Of a DNA stretch of 64,000 nucleotides, positions 15,952 to 24,742 are shown piece after piece. The translations under genes were made by a program, and so were the position numbers. Position 1 is the first letter of the stretch, and each line of letters begins with the position of its first letter. Source of the DNA: JACDAN01 sp963801855. GTDB taxonomy: Bacteria > Actinomycetota > Thermoleophilia > Gaiellales > Gaiellaceae. The notes under the pieces are model-generated. The model made no database searches. It was not told the DNA's origin and was given only the letters and a program-made list of their open reading frames with translations. Location: assembly GCA_963801855.1 (NCBI GenBank), contig CAWDGK010000004.1, forward strand, positions 248,001 to 312,000, read 5' to 3'.

Positions 15952-18514
15952 ACGTCGGATAGCCCGGTTCGGGCTGCTCGGAATCGTGGCCCTCGCGGCC
16001 GCCGCCATCTCGGTCGCCGCCGCGACCGGCAACGAGTCGCAGGCCCGGAAGTCGGAGCCGGTGTCGTGGCGCGGCCTCGTCGGTGGCCCCCGTCCGGAGG
16101 TACCAGTTGGCCAACGGATGATCGTGGTGCTGCGCACACCGTCGCTTGCCGCTCGCGTCGCGGCGGCCGGCGGCCGCGCCACCGAAACCGAACACCGTCG
16201 CTGGTACACGAATGCGCTCGCCGCCCAGAGGCAGCTGATCGCGCGTCTCAGCATCGCCGGCCTTCGCTTGCGACCCGAGTACAGCTACTCGCGGGTCATC
16301 TCGGGGTTCTCGGCTCCGCTCGACGCCCGCGCGATCGCGCTCCTTCAGCGATTCCCGGAGGTCGAGGGCGTCTACCCCGTGCGCATCGCCTATCCCGCCT
16401 CCGTCGCGAGTCGTCTTCTCGAGCGCGACGGCGTGGCTCCGGGATCGGCGGTGCGAGCGCGGATGAGCCTTCCCGGGTTCAGCGGCCGCGGCGTGACGGT
16501 GGCGCTCCTCGATACCGGAGTGCAGCATGGCCACGACTACCTCGCGGGCGCCGTTCTCGAAGGAGTGGACGTTCTCGAAGACGACGATCTCGCCGCCGCC
16601 GAGGCGAAACCGGACGACCCGGCCGACCTCGAGCGGCACGGCACCGAGCTCGCGGGCCTGATCGTCGGTTCTGGTGGCCCGCGCGGGCTGGCGGGGATCG
16701 CCGAGAATGCAACGGTCCTCCCGATCCGGGTGGCAGGCTGGCAGCGCGACGTCGCCGGCCGCTGGGCGGTCTACTCGCGAACCGACCAGCTGATCGCAGG
16801 CCTCGAGCGGGCCGTGGACCCGAACGGGGACGGAAACGCGCACGACGCGGCGAGGATCGCGGTGGTCGGTGTGGCCGAGCCCTACGCAGCCTTCGCGGAC
16901 AGCCCGGCCGCGCGGGCCGTGACGGGTGCCCTGTCACTCGACACCCTGGTCGTGGCTCCCTCGGGGAACGACGGGCCCGCGGGACCGCGGTTCGGCAGCA
17001 TCTCGGGCCCGGGCGGCGCGCGCGAAGCGCTCACGGTGGGCGCCGCGGACGACCGGAGCTCCAACGAGCACGTTCGTGTGACGATCCGGTCGAGCCTCCG
17101 GGTCGTCTACGACGGTGAGGTCCCGCTCGGCGGAGCCTTCGAGCCGGCGGACTCGCTCCGCCTCGACCTCGCGGCGCCGGCTCCACGCGATCAGCTTCTC
17201 CCGCCTTCGGTCGGCGAGGGAGCGCCCGCCGTCTCGGTTGCAGACTTCTTCGATCGAACCGGTTACAGCCGCGTAGCGGGCAAGGCAGCCCTGACTCCCG
17301 CCGGCGACGCTCCAGACGCCGCGGCAGCGAGCGCCGCTCGTGCGGGGGCCGCGGCGATCGTGTTCCACGATGCGCGTATCCCGGCAGGCGGCCTGGGGGT
17401 CGACGAGCGTGTGGACGTTCCGGTGGTGAGCATTCCTGCGGGAGCTGCGCAGGCCGCCCTGCAGCTCCTGCGCCGCGGAGAGAAGGCGACGATCGAGATC
17501 GGCGCCCTGCGTGAGCGAGGGAACCCGGACTCGGGTCTCGCGGCTGCGTTCTCCTCGCGGGGCCTTGCCTTCGACGGCGGCATGAAGCCGGAGCTCCTTG
17601 CTCCCGGCGTCGGTCTGCTCACGTCCCATCCCGGCCGGACCGTTGACGGTCTGCCCGCATTCGGAACGGTGAGCGGTTCGAGCGCGGCGGCCGCCGTGGT
17701 CGGCGGTGGTGCCGCGCTCCTCGCCCAGGCGAGACCGGATCTCGACGCGCGGGCGCTCCGCGGAGCGATCGTAGGAAGTGCCAGGGCGATGTCTCCCGGC
17801 GGGCGGAGGATCGATCTCGGCGCCGCAGCTGCCGTGGAGGTGGTGGCCGAGCCGGCGTCGGTCCCGATCGGCCACGCGAACGTCCGCGGGTGGCAGGGCA
17901 CCGCGAGCTTCACGGTCCGCAACGTCTCGCAGCGGCGGCTCCCGATCACGGTTTCGCTCGGCCGCCTTGGCGAAGTGGGAGGCGCAGCGCTCGCCGTCTC
18001 GCCCGGAGCGCTGACGCTGCGGCCTCGCGAGCGGCGGAAGGTCTTCGTCGCGGCGCGCATGGCGTACATCCCTCCCGGGGTCGAGGTCGTGGCCGCCGAC
18101 TTCCAGCTTCGCGCGGGCGGCGCTGCCCCGATCCGAGTGCCCTGGACGCTCACGCTCGGGCGGTACGAGCGGGAGCTCCTCGGAGCCGTTCGACTCTCCG
18201 CCGAGCGTTTCCGCCCCTCGGACTCCGCGCCCGTTCTGCTCGAGCTGCGCGCCGGCCGCCTCGTCGAACGCGATGGCCGGAGCGAGGTTTTGCCGCTGTC
18301 GTACCTCGACCTCGACCTGTGGCAGGAGGGGAAGCGGATCGGGCGGCTCGCTCGTCTTCGGAACCTGCTGCCGGGCCGCTACACCTTCGGCCTCACCGGA
18401 CGAGATCCGGCCGGCCGCCGGCTCGACCCGGGCCGCTACACGCTGCGCCTGGTTGCCCACCCGCCGGGAGAAGGGCCTCCTAGCAGGCAAAACGTCAGCT
18501 TTACCATCCAGTAG
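15929..18514 (+). CDS. Secreted subtilisin-like serine protease (S8) with PA-like insert
   Basis: 861 residues from TTG 15929, overlapping tsaD by 23 nt. An N-terminal hydrophobic segment (ARFGLLGIVALAAAAISVAAA) serves as signal peptide, followed by a ~150-residue prodomain. Catalytic motifs: Asp in VALLDTGVQHG, His in RHGTELAGLIVG, Asn in VAPSGNDGPAG and Ser in GTVSGSSAAAAVVGGGAAL. A protease-associated-like domain lies between the Asn and Ser motifs (about 400-520, AAASAARAGAAAIVF). The Ser motif GSSAAAAV differs from the usual GTSMAAP, so activity is likely but not certain. A C-terminal beta-rich region follows. The overlap with tsaD suggests shared transcription with a housekeeping operon. 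Confidence 0.88.
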   Translation: MRWTPSPERRIARFGLLGIVALAAAAISVAAATGNESQARKSEPVSWRGLVGGPRPEVPVGQRMIVVLRTPSLAARVAAAGGRATETEHRRWYTNALAAQRQLIARLSIAGLRLRPEYSYSRVISGFSAPLDARAIALLQRFPEVEGVYPVRIAYPASVASRLLERDGVAPGSAVRARMSLPGFSGRGVTVALLDTGVQHGHDYLAGAVLEGVDVLEDDDLAAAEAKPDDPADLERHGTELAGLIVGSGGPRGLAGIAENATVLPIRVAGWQRDVAGRWAVYSRTDQLIAGLERAVDPNGDGNAHDAARIAVVGVAEPYAAFADSPAARAVTGALSLDTLVVAPSGNDGPAGPRFGSISGPGGAREALTVGAADDRSSNEHVRVTIRSSLRVVYDGEVPLGGAFEPADSLRLDLAAPAPRDQLLPPSVGEGAPAVSVADFFDRTGYSRVAGKAALTPAGDAPDAAAASAARAGAAAIVFHDARIPAGGLGVDERVDVPVVSIPAGAAQAALQLLRRGEKATIEIGALRERGNPDSGLAAAFSSRGLAFDGGMKPELLAPGVGLLTSHPGRTVDGLPAFGTVSGSSAAAAVVGGGAALLAQARPDLDARALRGAIVGSARAMSPGGRRIDLGAAAAVEVVAEPASVPIGHANVRGWQGTASFTVRNVSQRRLPITVSLGRLGEVGGAALAVSPGALTLRPRERRKVFVAARMAYIPPGVEVVAADFQLRAGGAAPIRVPWTLTLGRYERELLGAVRLSAERFRPSDSAPVLLELRAGRLVERDGRSEVLPLSYLDLDLWQEGKRIGRLARLRNLLPGRYTFGLTGRDPAGRRLDPGRYTLRLVAHPPGEGPPSRQNVSFTIQ

Positions 18515-18531
18515 GTCCCTGCCGAGCGTCG

Positions 18532-18537
18532 TATACT
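18532..18537 (+). promoter_or_regulatory. Candidate -10 (TATACT) of the glutamate dehydrogenase gene
   Basis: A near-consensus hexamer 9 nt upstream of GTG 18547, with no SD sequence. Confidence 0.5.
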
Positions 18538-18546
18538 CGCCCCGTC

Positions 18547-19818
18547 GTGACGACCGTCGAAGTACCGACCCACCTCCAGGAGAACCCGTACGAGATCGCG
18601 CAGGACCAGCTGCGCCGGGTCGCCGAGGTGTTCCAGATCGACCCGAACCTCGTCAGCGTCCTCGCCGAGTGCAAGAAAGCCGTCTCTGTCTCGATCCCCG
18701 TCTACATGGATCGCGAGGAGATCGAGGTCTTCCAGGGCTACAGGGTCACGCACAACATCGCGCGCGGGCCATCCAAGGGCGGGATCCGATACCACCCGGA
18801 CGTCACGCTCGACGAGGTCAAGTCGCTCGCGATGTGGATGACGTGGAAGTGCGCGCTCATGGGGATCCCCTTCGGCGGCGCCAAGGGCGGGGTCGTCTGT
18901 GATCCCAAGAAGATGTCCCGGCTGGAGCTCGAGAAGATGACCCGCCGGTTCACCTCCGAGATCATCAACGAGATCGGCCCCGAGAAGGACATCCCCGCAC
19001 CGGACGTCGGAACCGACCCGCGCGTCATGGCCTGGATCTTCGACACGTACTCCATGAACAAGGGCCACTCGGTGCTCGGCGTCGTCACCGGGAAGCCGCT
19101 CAACGTGGGCGGCTCGCTCGGACGCCTCGAGGCGACGGCTCACGGCGCCCTCTACTGCCTGCGCGAGGCTGCGAAGAAGCAGGGGAAGAGCCTTGCCGGC
19201 ATGCGCGTGGCGATCCAGGGGTTCGGCAACGTGGGGAGCTACCTGGCGAGATTCGTCCAGGAGGACGGCGGAACGGTGATCGCCGTCTCGGACTCGCGCG
19301 GAGGCGTCCTCAACGCGGACGGGCTCGACGTCGCGAACACGCTGGCCCACAAACAGGAGACGGGGAGCCTCGAAGGCCTGAAGGACGCCGAGCCGATCAC
19401 GAACGAGGAGCTGCTCCTCGTCGATTGCGACGTGCTCGCCCCCTGCGCCCTCGAGCAGGTGATCACGTCGGAGAACGCAGACAAGGTCAAGGCCAAGATC
19501 GTCGTCGAAGGCGCGAACGGGCCGACGACGCCGACCGCGGACGAGATCCTCGAAGACCGCGGTGTCCTCGTGCTTCCGGACGTGCTGGCGAACGCCGGCG
19601 GAGTCGTCGTCTCGTACTTCGAGTGGGTGCAGGGCCTGCAGGAGTACTTCTGGAAGGAGGACGAGGTCAACCGGCGCCTGAACGACATCACCTCGCGCGC
19701 CTTCCACGAGACCTGGCAGACCTACGAGAGCCGCGGCACGACGATGCGGATGGCGGCCTACGGGCTCGCCGTCCAGCGTGTGTCCGAGGCGACGATGACG
19801 CGCGGGCTCTACCCGTAA
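18547..19818 (+). CDS. gdhA: Glu/Leu/Phe/Val dehydrogenase, glutamate dehydrogenase type
   Basis: 423 residues. It catalyses reversible oxidative deamination of glutamate to 2-oxoglutarate. Substrate-binding motifs: GYRVTHNIARGPSKGGIRYHP, MTWKCALMGIPFGGAKGGV with the catalytic Lys, and PAPDVGTDPRVMAW. The NAD(P)-binding loop is IQGFGNVGSYLA; VVEGANGPTTPTAD and LPDVLANAGGVVVSYFEW follow. Length and motifs fit the RocG/GudB-like NAD-type group more than NADP enzymes, but cofactor is not proven. Confidence 0.93.
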   Translation: MTTVEVPTHLQENPYEIAQDQLRRVAEVFQIDPNLVSVLAECKKAVSVSIPVYMDREEIEVFQGYRVTHNIARGPSKGGIRYHPDVTLDEVKSLAMWMTWKCALMGIPFGGAKGGVVCDPKKMSRLELEKMTRRFTSEIINEIGPEKDIPAPDVGTDPRVMAWIFDTYSMNKGHSVLGVVTGKPLNVGGSLGRLEATAHGALYCLREAAKKQGKSLAGMRVAIQGFGNVGSYLARFVQEDGGTVIAVSDSRGGVLNADGLDVANTLAHKQETGSLEGLKDAEPITNEELLLVDCDVLAPCALEQVITSENADKVKAKIVVEGANGPTTPTADEILEDRGVLVLPDVLANAGGVVVSYFEWVQGLQEYFWKEDEVNRRLNDITSRAFHETWQTYESRGTTMRMAAYGLAVQRVSEATMTRGLYP

Positions 19819-20075
19819 CCAAGGTCGTCCTCTACCACGCGGACGGCTGCCATCTGTGCGCCGCTGCGCGCCGCATAGTGGAGGCGGCGCGAGAGGAGCT
19901 GGGCTTCGAGCTCACAGAGGTCGACATCGGCGGCGTCTCCGACCTCGAGGAGCGATATCGCGAGTGGCTCCCGGTCGTCGAGATCGACGGGGAGCGTGCC
20001 TTCACCTACTTCGTCCAGCCGGATGCGCTGCGCCGCAAGGTCGCACAAGCTGGGGCTGAGAAAGGGACTTTGTGA
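19815..20075 (+). CDS. Glutaredoxin-like thiol/disulfide protein; no standard start codon visible
   Basis: The frame reads TKVVLYHADGCHLCAAARRIVE, a glutaredoxin/NrdH-like fold with a CxxC (CHLC) active site, then FELTEVDIGG and WLPVVEIDGERAF, typical of the DUF836 group. It follows the GDH stop at once. The position where homologues start (MTKVVLYHADGCHLC) is GTA 19815-19817, overlapping the GDH stop TAA; a GTG there would give the usual GTGA overlap. No ATG, GTG or TTG lies nearby in frame. Either a non-canonical start is used, a base is wrong, or the protein is a pseudogene. Rex follows 42 nt later, which suits a redox role. Confidence 0.65.
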   Translation, partial: VTKVVLYHADGCHLCAAARRIVEAAREELGFELTEVDIGGVSDLEERYREWLPVVEIDGERAFTYFVQPDALRRKVAQAGAEKGTL

Positions 20076-20105
20076 CTTGCCGACGCGCTCAACGATCCCT
20101 ACAGG

Positions 20106-20111
20106 CACAAT
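20106..20111 (+). promoter_or_regulatory. Candidate -10 (CACAAT) of rex
   Basis: Six nt before GTG 20118. It is weaker than the other leaderless-type elements because the first base is C. Confidence 0.3.
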
Positions 20112-20117
20112 CCTTGT

Positions 20118-20768
20118 GTGGTGTTACAAACTCCACCGCAGGGGTCGGTTCCTGAGCGCCTCACCGTCGGGGTCGCAGCTCGCCTGAGCCGCTACCTCCA
20201 GGTCTTGACCCAGGCCCGGAAGATGGGCAAGGAACGCATCTCCTCTCAGGAGATCGCCGACTACACGAACATCAACGCGACCCAGATTCGCCGCGACCTC
20301 TCGACGTTCGGGAAGTTCGGCAAGCGCGGGGTGGGTTACAGCGTCGACGGGCTGCTCGGCGAGATCCGCCGGATCCTTCGCACCCAGGGCCAGCACAACA
20401 TCGCTCTCGTCGGCGCAGGCCGCCTCGGCGAGGCGATCGCGAGCTCGCCGATCTTCGCCGAGCACGGGATCAACATCACCGCCGTCTTCGACAAGGATCC
20501 CGACAAGGTCGGGCGGAGGGTGGGCAACGTCGACGTGAGCGAGTATCCGACGCTCGCCGACGTCGTGCGGGACAAGAACATCGTCATCGGTGTGCTCGCC
20601 GTACCTGCGACGAGCGCCCAGTCGGCAGCAGACGACCTGGTCGACGCCGGCGTCAGGATCATCTTCAACTACTCCGAGGCGCTTCTCGACACTCCTTCGG
20701 ACGTCGCCGTCCACACGTCGAACCCCGCCGTCGAGCTTCTGTATGCGCTTTATTTCCACTTGACGTAG
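20118..20768 (+). CDS. rex: Redox-sensing transcriptional repressor Rex
   Basis: 216 residues. Rex senses the NADH/NAD+ ratio and represses fermentation or respiratory genes when NADH is low. The winged-helix domain reads RLSRYLQVLTQARKMG, ISSQEIADYTNINATQIRRDLSTFGKFGKRGVGY. The Rossmann domain has NIALVGAGRLGEAIA and IIFNYSEALLDTP, ending in VELLYALYFHL, the domain-swapped helix. Start GTG 20118 gives a normal-length Rex. Confidence 0.95.
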   Translation: MVLQTPPQGSVPERLTVGVAARLSRYLQVLTQARKMGKERISSQEIADYTNINATQIRRDLSTFGKFGKRGVGYSVDGLLGEIRRILRTQGQHNIALVGAGRLGEAIASSPIFAEHGINITAVFDKDPDKVGRRVGNVDVSEYPTLADVVRDKNIVIGVLAVPATSAQSAADDLVDAGVRIIFNYSEALLDTPSDVAVHTSNPAVELLYALYFHLT

Positions 20769-20788
20769 TAGTCGAAAGCCATAAGGAT

Positions 20789-20830
20789 CCCCCCTCGCGC
20801 GTCGGCCAGGCGCGCAAGCGATCAAGGGGG
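20789..20830 (+). promoter_or_regulatory. Leader stem that would pair the Shine-Dalgarno sequence of the 20838 protease
   Basis: CCCCCC (20789-20794) can pair with GGGGG (20826-20830), which is part of the ribosome-binding site, and an internal GCGCG (20797-20801)/CGCGC (20811-20815) stem extends the fold. Translation might be conditional on opening this helix. Confidence 0.3.
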
Positions 20831-20837
20831 AGAAAGC

Positions 20838-22503
20838 ATGCTCAGCCCGTTTCTGCGGCGAGTGGCCATCGTCATGGCCGTCGCTGCAACGGCGCTCATG
20901 GCGGCGAGCGCCGCTAGCGCCGCGAACTACGTGGTCATGTACAAAGGCTCGTCGGTCCCGGCGAGCTTCAAAAGGCCAGATCGAGCGGTCCGGCGGCACG
21001 GTCGTCGTGTCGTACGACGCGATCGGCGTCGTCGTGGCCCGCTCGCTGTACGACACCTTCGAGGCCGCGATGGAGCAGGACTCCCGGGTCGCGGGCGTCG
21101 CCAAGGCAGACAAGCCGGTGGCGCAGGTGAACCCGAACTCTGGCGACAGCCACGGCGACGACCAGCAGCCCGAGCTGCCGAATGCGCCGGCCGGCCAGGA
21201 CCCGCTGGCTCCGCTCCAGTGGGACATGCGGCAGATTCACGTGCCCGAGGCGAACGCCATCACCGGCGGGAGCCCCTCGGTCGTGGTTGCCGATATCGAC
21301 ACCGGCGTGGACAAGGATCACCCTGATCTCGTCCAGAACCTCGATTTCTCGAGGAGCGCCTCATGCGAGTTCGGGTTCCCGAATCAGAATCCGGTCGCCT
21401 GGGACGACCACAACGGTCACGGGACGCACACGAGTGGCACGATCGCCGCGGCCCAGAACGGCTTCGGCATCACGGGTGTGGCTCCGAACGTGAAGATCGC
21501 AGCGATCAAGTCCTCCATCGACGAGGGCTACTTCTTCGTCCACCAGGTGGTCTGCGCGTTCATGTGGTCGGGTGGAGCAGCGTTCGACAACCCGGCGACG
21601 CCCGGCGTGGACATCCCGGCCACGGTGGGGCCGAGGGTCGACGTCACCAACAACAGCTACTACATGGATCCGTACCTGTTCAACTGCAGGAACGATCCCG
21701 AGCAGCGTCTGCTCTGGAAGGCGGCGAAGCGCGCGATCGACTACGCCGAGAAGCGGGGCGTGACTTCCGTGGCCTCGCTCGGCAACGACTCGACGGATCG
21801 AGCGCATCCGACGTTCGACCCGACGAGCCCCGATTATCCGCCCGGCAACGAGGTGGACCGTGACATCACGAACGCGTGTGTCGTCGTTCCTCTCGAGGTC
21901 GACGGCGTCATCGGCGTCAGCGCAGTCGGAAACACACGCCAGGTCGACAACAACGACGACGCGAACGAGTACCTCAAGTCGTACTACTCGTCGTACGGCG
22001 TCGGCGTCACCGAGGTGACGGCGCCGGGCGGCGACTTCTTCTACGGCCGTGGCACGGAGGGACAGCCGTTCGGTCTCGTGCTCTCGACGTGGCCGGCCGA
22101 GATCGGATGCGGTCGTGCCGTCAGGCCGACACCGCCGCCGGGGGTCGGGGCGACGACGTACTGCTATCTGCAGGGCACGTCGATGGCCGCTCCTCATGCG
22201 GCAGGCGTCGCGGCGCTGATCGTCAGCGTCTTCGGCGATGCCAAAACACCGCAGAACGGGAAGATGCGGCCCGGTTCGGTCGCGGCGATGATGGAGCAGA
22301 CGGCTGATCCGCAGCCCTGCCCGACCGAGCTCCCGCTGCTGGGCGCTCCGGGCAGCTCGCGGGCGAACCTGCCGTATTCGGGCATCCGTCAGCTCGACGG
22401 CTCGCTCCAGGAGTGCCAGGGCGGAGAAGGCAACAACTCGTGGTACGGCAGCGGCCAGATCAACGCGCTGAGCGCCGTCCTCCACGACACCTCCGCGAAC
22501 TAA
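20838..22503 (+). CDS. Secreted subtilisin-like protease (S8), apparent 1-nt frameshift in the prodomain
   Basis: The start ATG 20838 has a strong SD (AAGGGGGAG). A signal peptide (VAIVMAVAATALMAASAASAA) and the beginning of an I9-like prodomain (NYVVMYKGSSVPASFK) lie in one frame. After AAAA at 20970-20973 the other frame continues QIERSGGTVVVSYDAIG, so one extra A separates them. The catalytic domain has VVVADIDTGVDKDHPD, DDHNGHGTHTSGTIAAA, VASLGNDS and QGTSMAAPHAAGVAAL. The final region has several cysteines. Total about 554 residues if corrected. Confidence 0.85.
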
Positions 22504-22515
22504 CAAGGGTCTGAA

Positions 22516-22554
22516 AACGGCGCGAGCTCCCGACCAATGGGAGCTCGCGCCGTT
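22516..22554. terminator. Strong bidirectional terminator between convergent genes
   Basis: A perfect 16-bp stem: 22516-22531 (starting AACGGCGCGAGC) against 22539-22554, with a 7-nt loop. It lies between the stop of the protease (22503) and the stop of the convergent RTX gene (22594). Confidence 0.8.
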
Positions 22555-22593
22555 GACCCCTAGCTCCGCCGAGGCGGAGTCCTTCGCGCCGAC

Positions 22594-23376
22594 CTAGCGG
22601 CGCTTGACCACTTCGCAGCCGACGAGTTTGTCTTTGCGGTCGGCGCGGACGGTGTCGCGGCCGCGGCCACAGCGGACGACGTCGCGCTTGCCGTCCTTCG
22701 CCCTGATCGTGTCGTTGCCGGCTCCGGCGTCGAGCGTGTCCTTGCCCGGGCCGCCGTCGAGCATGTCCTTGCCCGCGCCGCCCTTGAGCGTGTCGGCTCC
22801 GGCGCCGCCGAAGTGGCGGTCGTTGCCTACGCCACCCAGCAGCTTGTCGTTGCCGGGCTCGCCGAAGACCGAGTCGTTACCGGCGCCACCGTCGAGCGCG
22901 TCCTTGCCGGGACCGCCGTGGAGGACGTCGTCGCCATCGTCGCCGGCGGCCGTGTCGTCACCTTCGCCGAGATCGATCTTGTCGTCGCCGTCGCCGAGGT
23001 CGACGTCGTCGTCACCCTCACCACACTCGACGTCGTCGTCCAGGTCCACGAAGTCCTCGTCACCCCCGAAGGGGTCGTCCTCGCCGATCGGAAGGTCTTC
23101 GAAGAAGGAGAAGCCCTCTTCCTCGACAGGCTCGTCCTCGAGCGGCTCGTCCTCGAGAGGCTCTTCGTCCTCGAGCGGGATGTCGTCCTCGAGGGGGACA
23201 TCGTCCTCGAGTGGGAAGTCGTCCTCGAAACCCTCGTCGATGGGGAAGCAGTCGACGATCTCCGCGCCGTCGTCCGGCATCGGAGCGGCCGCGGTGGCGC
23301 CTGCGGCCGAGAAGGCCATGGCTGCGCAGACGACAACGAGCACGAGCGCCATCAGCGTCAATCTGGAAGTTCGCAT
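22594..23376 (-). CDS. Secreted RTX calcium-binding repeat protein with acidic repeat region
   Basis: About 260 residues. I use ATG 23376 (MRTSRLTL) because GAGGTG sits 6 nt upstream; GTG 23385 is also possible. After a signal peptide (LVVVCAAMAFSAAGATA) there is an acidic repeat: PLEDDVPLEDDIPLEDEEP and related units. The C-terminal ~130 residues are hemolysin-type nonapeptides: CGEGDDDVDLGDGDDKIDLG, LHGGPGKDALDGGAGNDSV, LKGGAGKDMLDGGPGKDTL. These form a Ca2+-bound parallel beta roll. It ends in a basic tail with two Cys. No enzymatic domain is seen; a matrix or binding role is guesswork. Confidence 0.85.
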   Translation of the reverse strand: MRTSRLTLMALVLVVVCAAMAFSAAGATAAAPMPDDGAEIVDCFPIDEGFEDDFPLEDDVPLEDDIPLEDEEPLEDEPLEDEPVEEEGFSFFEDLPIGEDDPFGGDEDFVDLDDDVECGEGDDDVDLGDGDDKIDLGEGDDTAAGDDGDDVLHGGPGKDALDGGAGNDSVFGEPGNDKLLGGVGNDRHFGGAGADTLKGGAGKDMLDGGPGKDTLDAGAGNDTIRAKDGKRDVVRCGRGRDTVRADRKDKLVGCEVVKRR

Positions 23377-23399
23377 TGCTTTCACCTCGAGCTAGGGGG

Positions 23400-23426
23400 G
23401 AGCCGCAGGGGCTCGGGCGTCTTTTT
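23400..23426 (+). terminator. Weak hairpin with T-tract
   Basis: GAGCC (23400-23404) and GGCTC (23410-23414), then GGGCGTC and TTTTT (23422-23426), in the divergent region before the glycosyltransferase. It could attenuate transcription. Confidence 0.3.
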
Positions 23427-23502
23427 GACTCCTCTCGGTATCGCCCAGATCGCGGTGTGGCGCGTCACCAAATCGGGTGAACGGGGGAAACTGCGCCGGA
23501 CG

Positions 23503-24730
23503 ATGCGGATCCTGGTCTGGCACGGCTATCTCCTCGGCGGCACCGGCTCGAACGTGTACACGCGTGCGATCGCACGCGAGTGGAGCCGCTCAGGGCACGA
23601 CGTCGTCGTCGTCTCGCAGGAGCCGGCTCCGGAGCTCGTCGACCTCGGCGGAGCTCGGACGGTGCGGCCCGACATCGGCGGCCTTCTGCCCGTGTTCGTC
23701 CTCGACCGGTACGAGGGGATGGAGGCGAAGCTGCTCCAGGAGACGACCTGGGAAGAGCGACACCGCTTCGTCGAGGCGAACGCTGCCGCCCTCCGCGAGC
23801 TTGCCCCCGCCGACCTCGTCTTCGCAAACCACGTTCTCCTCGGCGGCCCGGTCGGCGCCGCGAGCGGTCTTCCGTTTCGCGGTCAAGGCGCATGGGTCGG
23901 AGCTCGAGTACTCGATGCGGGGAGACGACGAGCTGGGGCGCTGGGGACGGGAGTCGCTTGCAGGCGCCCGGGCCGTGTTCGTCGGTTCCGCGCACATCCG
24001 CGGGGTGCTGGAGGAGGTCGTAGGGCACGTCGACCGCGTCTACGAGGTGCCGCCCGGGGTGGACGTCGACGCATTCAGGCCGTCGGCGCCGGACGACGCT
24101 CTCAGGGGCCTCCTCGCCGAGGCGCGCCGCGACCCCCCGAACCCTGGAAACGCGGAGGAACGGCTTCCGGACGAGGGGAATGCAGAGCGGTTCGAAGCGT
24201 TCCTCGCCGGGGAGCGTCCGACGGTTCTGTACTTCGGGAAGCTCCTGCGCAACAAGGGTGTCCACCTCTTGCTCGAGGCACTCGAGCGTCTCGACGCGCG
24301 CGCGGTGATCGTCGGGTTCGGCGACTACCGAAAGGAGCTCGAAGCGATGGCGGGCACGGACGTTCTCTTCACCGGCCCGCTCGAGCACCGGCACCTCGTC
24401 CACCTGATCCCGCTCGCCGACGTCACCGTGGTCCCGTCGATCTTCCCGGAGGCGTTCGGCATGGTCGCCGCCGAGGCTGCCGCAGGCGGGTCGATCCCCC
24501 TCGTCGCTCGCCATTCGGGCCTCGCGGAGATCGCGGAGGCACTGGAGGAAGCCGGCGTCCCTGCAGGATTCGAGTCGGGAGACGTCGACGATCTCGTCCA
24601 GAAGCTCGAATCGGTCCTGAACCGGTCGCGATCGGATCAGGCCGAGCTCAAACGCCGCGCCCGCCGCGTCGTCGAGGAGCGCTGGTCGTGGGCCGGCGTC
24701 GCCGAACGGCTGCTCAGACCGTTCGCATAA
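23503..24730 (+). CDS. GT4-type glycosyltransferase, apparent 1-nt frameshift
   Basis: The N-terminal GT-B half starts MRILVWHGYLLGGTGSNVYT, continues through DVVVVSQEP and DLVFANHVLLGGPVGAASGLPF, then the frame breaks at TTT 23875-23877. The second frame continues AVKAHGSELEYSMRGDDE, consistent with one extra T. The C-terminal half has GKLLRNKGVHLLLEAL, IVGFGDYRKEL, FTGPLEHRHLVHLIPLADVTVVPS and FPEAFGMVAAEAAAGG, the GT4 donor-binding E-x7-E region. About 408 residues if joined. The acceptor is unknown; it overlaps no other gene and lies just before the GCS2 gene. Confidence 0.8.
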
Positions 24731-24742
24731 CGTTCAGCGGCC

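Noticed and set aside
20114..20129. Possible Rex operator (TTGTGTGGTGTTACAA) at the rex start
   Set aside because: Only the outer four bases are symmetric and the spacing differs from the usual 18-bp TTGTGA-n6-TCACAA site.
22604..23395. Plus-strand Ser/Pro-rich frame opposite the RTX gene
   Set aside because: It is the mirror of the RTX nonapeptide repeats; the minus strand has a signal peptide, SD and RTX motifs.
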